Assembly (NCBI GenBank): GCA_027347805.1
Contig: DAIEQP010000344.1
Coordinates: 1 to 8,146, forward strand
Direction of reading: 5' to 3'
DNA: 8,146 bases
DNA from: Ignavibacteria bacterium
GTDB taxonomy: Bacteria > Bacteroidota > Ignavibacteria > Ignavibacteriales > Melioribacteraceae
The notes under the pieces are model-generated. The model was not told the origin of the DNA and made no database searches. It was given only the letters and a program-made list of their open reading frames with translations. How positions within the stretch are numbered: the stretch's first letter is position 1; each line of letters starts with the position of its first letter. This document shows, one piece after another, positions 6,610 to 8,146 of the stretch. A program made the translations under genes and the position numbers.

Positions 6610-7272
6610 TTATTTAACTTTTTCAGTGCCGGCTATTCCGAAAAGATCGAACGGCGGTTTCTTAAAATTCTCATTGAACAGCAATCCAACTAAAGCTATA
6701 TAAATTACAAGGCCTACAACTATCAATAACTGAGCTCTCGATGTTTTCTGTATGTCCTGTTTTGCTTTTACATCGCATACCTCGCCGGGGCAATATTGAA
6801 CCTTGTCTTTGAAGAACACCGGATAAAATTTACATCCCAGGCAGATTCCGAATACTGATTCGAAGAAAAGAAATATTAAGCAGATGAGACAAATAATTCC
6901 GGTGATGGGACTGAATGCATTTACAATTACAAGATGAACAAACATTATAAGGGCCATTACAACACCGATTACCCAAGCAAATTTTTTCTGACGGGCACCA
7001 ACGTATTCCGGGTTCTGGTTGCTTACAATTAACCTCCCAATTATAAGTGACGGCGCAAATTTGGGATTTACAAACACACGAATTAAAAAGTCAGCAAGGA
7101 ATATTGTTATCATATACTTGATAGGCACAAAATTTCCCTGGAACATTATGAACATTAAAGAAAGAAACATTGCTAAAAAGAAAATTCCAGCGGCAGCTCT
7201 TATCTCTCTCTCATTTAATACGGGAATATTATAACCGGGAACATCCTCGCCGAATTTGAATACTTTGGACAT
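6610..7272 (-). CDS. DUF4395 family membrane protein with two cysteine pairs
   Basis: This 220-residue inner-membrane protein of unknown function matches DUF4395. It has an N-terminal VLNEREIRAAAG segment (18-29), then helices at about 28-45 and 50-67. Next come the conserved ADFLIRVFVNPKFAPSL stretch (60-76), helices at about 98-118 and 121-143, the FGICLGCKFYPVF motif (141-153), and a last helix at about 180-198. A cytoplasmic or periplasmic loop carries a second cysteine pair, YCPGEVC (160-166), after the CLGC pair (144-147). The four cysteines could bind a metal or form redox-active disulfides; this is inference. Related proteins are often found next to thioredoxin-like or rhodanese genes, but none is present here. 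The start is supported by GGAG five bases upstream. It lies 58 bases after the methyltransferase stop, so it may belong to the same transcript, and 106 bases before the hydrolase. Confidence 0.82.
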   Translation of the reverse strand: MSKVFKFGEDVPGYNIPVLNEREIRAAAGIFFLAMFLSLMFIMFQGNFVPIKYMITIFLADFLIRVFVNPKFAPSLIIGRLIVSNQNPEYVGARQKKFAWVIGVVMALIMFVHLVIVNAFSPITGIICLICLIFLFFESVFGICLGCKFYPVFFKDKVQYCPGEVCDVKAKQDIQKTSRAQLLIVVGLVIYIALVGLLFNENFKKPPFDLFGIAGTEKVK

Positions 7273-7277
7273 GAAAA

Positions 7278-7281
7278 CTCC
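7278..7281 (-). promoter_or_regulatory. Ribosome binding site of the DUF4395 gene
   Basis: GGAG on the minus strand lies five bases before the ATG at 7272 and supports that start. Confidence 0.55.
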
Positions 7282-7330
7282 AGATTGTGTTCATGTATGA
7301 CGATTTGAATTTGAATTTTGTTGCGCTTAA

Positions 7331-7792
7331 TTACAGCCAGCGCCTTACCCGTGCTTTGTATTTTACAAATTCTTCGCCGAATATCGATTCTAGAATTGTC
7401 TCTTCGGGTAAAATTTGAAATCGATTTATGTATAAAACAAATCCGGGTATTAGCAGAAGCGAAATTATATTGGGACTCAAATACCACCACCCAGTCAATA
7501 CTGAAAGCAGTCCTGCATAAATTGGATTACGTGAGAATTTATAAATTCCTTTGTCTACAAGTGATGTAACTTTTTTAAAACTTAACGGGTTAACAGTTGT
7601 CTTCGCAAGAAAAAAAGTAGCGAGTCCGGTTGCGCTTATTATGCCGCCGCCGATTGTTAATATCGAAGTGATTGTTTTTTGAAAAGGAAGATTAAAATCT
7701 AACCCCGGTAGTAATAAATTTATCAGCCGGATGAATATTCCGAAAATAACTGCACAAAGAACTGGAGGAACCTTTAACTCAAGAAAATTCAT
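7331..7792 (-). CDS. Isoprenylcysteine carboxyl methyltransferase-like membrane protein
   Basis: This 153-residue membrane protein resembles the isoprenylcysteine carboxyl methyltransferase/phospholipid methyltransferase group, which uses S-adenosylmethionine at the membrane face. The family core is clear: KTTVNPLSFKKVTSLVDKG (64-82), then the SAM-binding FSRNPIYAG (86-94), helices to about 122, the ILPEETIL segment (127-134) with the Glu pair, and the terminal FGEEFVKYKARVRRWL (138-153). N-terminal helices lie near 8-28 and 42-62. The length is normal for bacterial members. These do not act on prenylated proteins as far as known; substrates are mostly undetermined and could be lipids or small molecules. 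The ATG overlaps the stop of the upstream DUF1801 gene as ATGA, implying translational coupling. The DUF4395 membrane protein gene follows after 58 bases. Confidence 0.88.
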   Translation of the reverse strand: MNFLELKVPPVLCAVIFGIFIRLINLLLPGLDFNLPFQKTITSILTIGGGIISATGLATFFLAKTTVNPLSFKKVTSLVDKGIYKFSRNPIYAGLLSVLTGWWYLSPNIISLLLIPGFVLYINRFQILPEETILESIFGEEFVKYKARVRRWL

Positions 7793-8146
7793 TTTTTCTT
7801 TTTCTGTTTTGCTCTTTCAAGATTCTGTTCAACACGCAGTTTCACTATTTTCTTTACAAGTGTAACGGGTATTTTTTCTTCAAGTGAAAATTGAATTGTT
7901 CCTTTTGAAGTTTTGTAAGCAGTCAATTCTTTTTTGAATAATTCTATTGTTGATGAATTTCCCGGATAAAAACCAATGTGTTCCTTGTGTGCCGCAAAAT
8001 AGAGAAGCAGTCCGTGAAATTTTAATGCGGGCATGTTATAGCTTATTAATTCTTCTGCATCGGGGGCGGCGATTTTGATTGTGCTTCTTAACTCTTTCAA
8101 AAGCTTTTTTACTTTAGGCGGATGAAAAGAAATATATTCATCTATG
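7789..8146 (-). CDS. DUF1801 (YdhG/frataxin-like fold) protein, 5' end cut by right edge
   Basis: The frame is open from the window edge to a TGA at 7791-7789, giving 118 residues without a start codon. The first visible residues read IDEYISFHPPKVKKLL, followed by RSTIKIAAPDAEELISYNMPA. This is the usual beginning of DUF1801 proteins, so only a few residues are missing. A TTG at 8100-8098 could be read as a start but would cut off this conserved helix, so I reject it. Other family features are ISYNMPALKFHG, a central YFAAHKEHIGFYPG, and KGTIQFSLEEKIPVTLVKKIV. Relatives include Bacillus subtilis YdhG (Fra), a proposed frataxin-like iron chaperone, but most members have no proven role. The lysine-rich end (KQKKKK) is encoded just before the overlapping start of the methyltransferase gene. 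Confidence 0.87.
   Translation of the reverse strand, partial: IDEYISFHPPKVKKLLKELRSTIKIAAPDAEELISYNMPALKFHGLLLYFAAHKEHIGFYPGNSSTIELFKKELTAYKTSKGTIQFSLEEKIPVTLVKKIVKLRVEQNLERAKQKKKK

Noticed and set aside
7019..7569. Plus-strand frames at 7019-7234 and 7318-7569 and a minus-strand frame at 7215-7490
   Set aside because: They overlap the DUF4395 and methyltransferase genes in other frames and have no supporting motif or ribosome site.
1..8146. CRISPR array, tRNA, rRNA, insertion sequence or prophage
   Set aside because: Nothing supports any of these: no regularly spaced repeats, no cloverleaf-like sequence noticed, no transposase or phage gene, and no terminal inverted repeats.

Overview
The window is about 8.1 kb of AT-rich bacterial DNA (by eye, a little over one third G+C). 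It probably comes from the Ignavibacteria or a close relative in the Bacteroidota/Chlorobi group. The best clue is the C-terminal tail of the large exported protein: a QNYPNPFNP motif followed by a beta-rich stretch ending in KKMILVK, which is a type IX secretion sorting domain in the form very common in Ignavibacteria. All eight recognisable genes lie on the minus strand, so transcription runs from high to low coordinates. Two genes are cut by the window edges.

In transcription order: (1) 8146-7789, a DUF1801 (YdhG/frataxin-like fold) protein whose start lies beyond the right edge. (2) 7792-7331, a small membrane methyltransferase of the isoprenylcysteine carboxyl methyltransferase/phospholipid methyltransferase type, overlapping gene 1 by an ATGA. 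(3) 7272-6610, a DUF4395 membrane protein with two cysteine pairs. (4) 6503-5355, an exported glycoside hydrolase of family 5 type with both catalytic glutamates. (5) 5221-4220, a zinc-independent medium-chain quinone oxidoreductase. (6) 4213-3620, a uridine kinase-like P-loop kinase, 6 bases after gene 5. (7) 3514-575, a 979-residue exported CotH-kinase protein with two lamin-tail domains, a chitobiase C-terminal-like domain, a glycine/tryptophan repeat and a type IX tail. (8) 554-1, the first 184 residues of a sodium:solute symporter, 20 bases after gene 7.

Spacing suggests four or five transcription units: genes 1-2 (perhaps with 3), gene 4 alone, genes 5-6, and genes 7-8. Gaps of 106, 133 and 106 bases separate these units. 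The gaps hold a plausible promoter for the hydrolase, a palindrome containing TTGACA plus a GC-rich hairpin ahead of the oxidoreductase, and only a weak promoter candidate ahead of the CotH gene. A loose common theme is envelope and polysaccharide work (exported hydrolase, surface CotH protein, solute symporter, membrane methyltransferase), but no single pathway ties the genes together. I see no mobile element, CRISPR array, tRNA, rRNA or clearly new multi-gene system.
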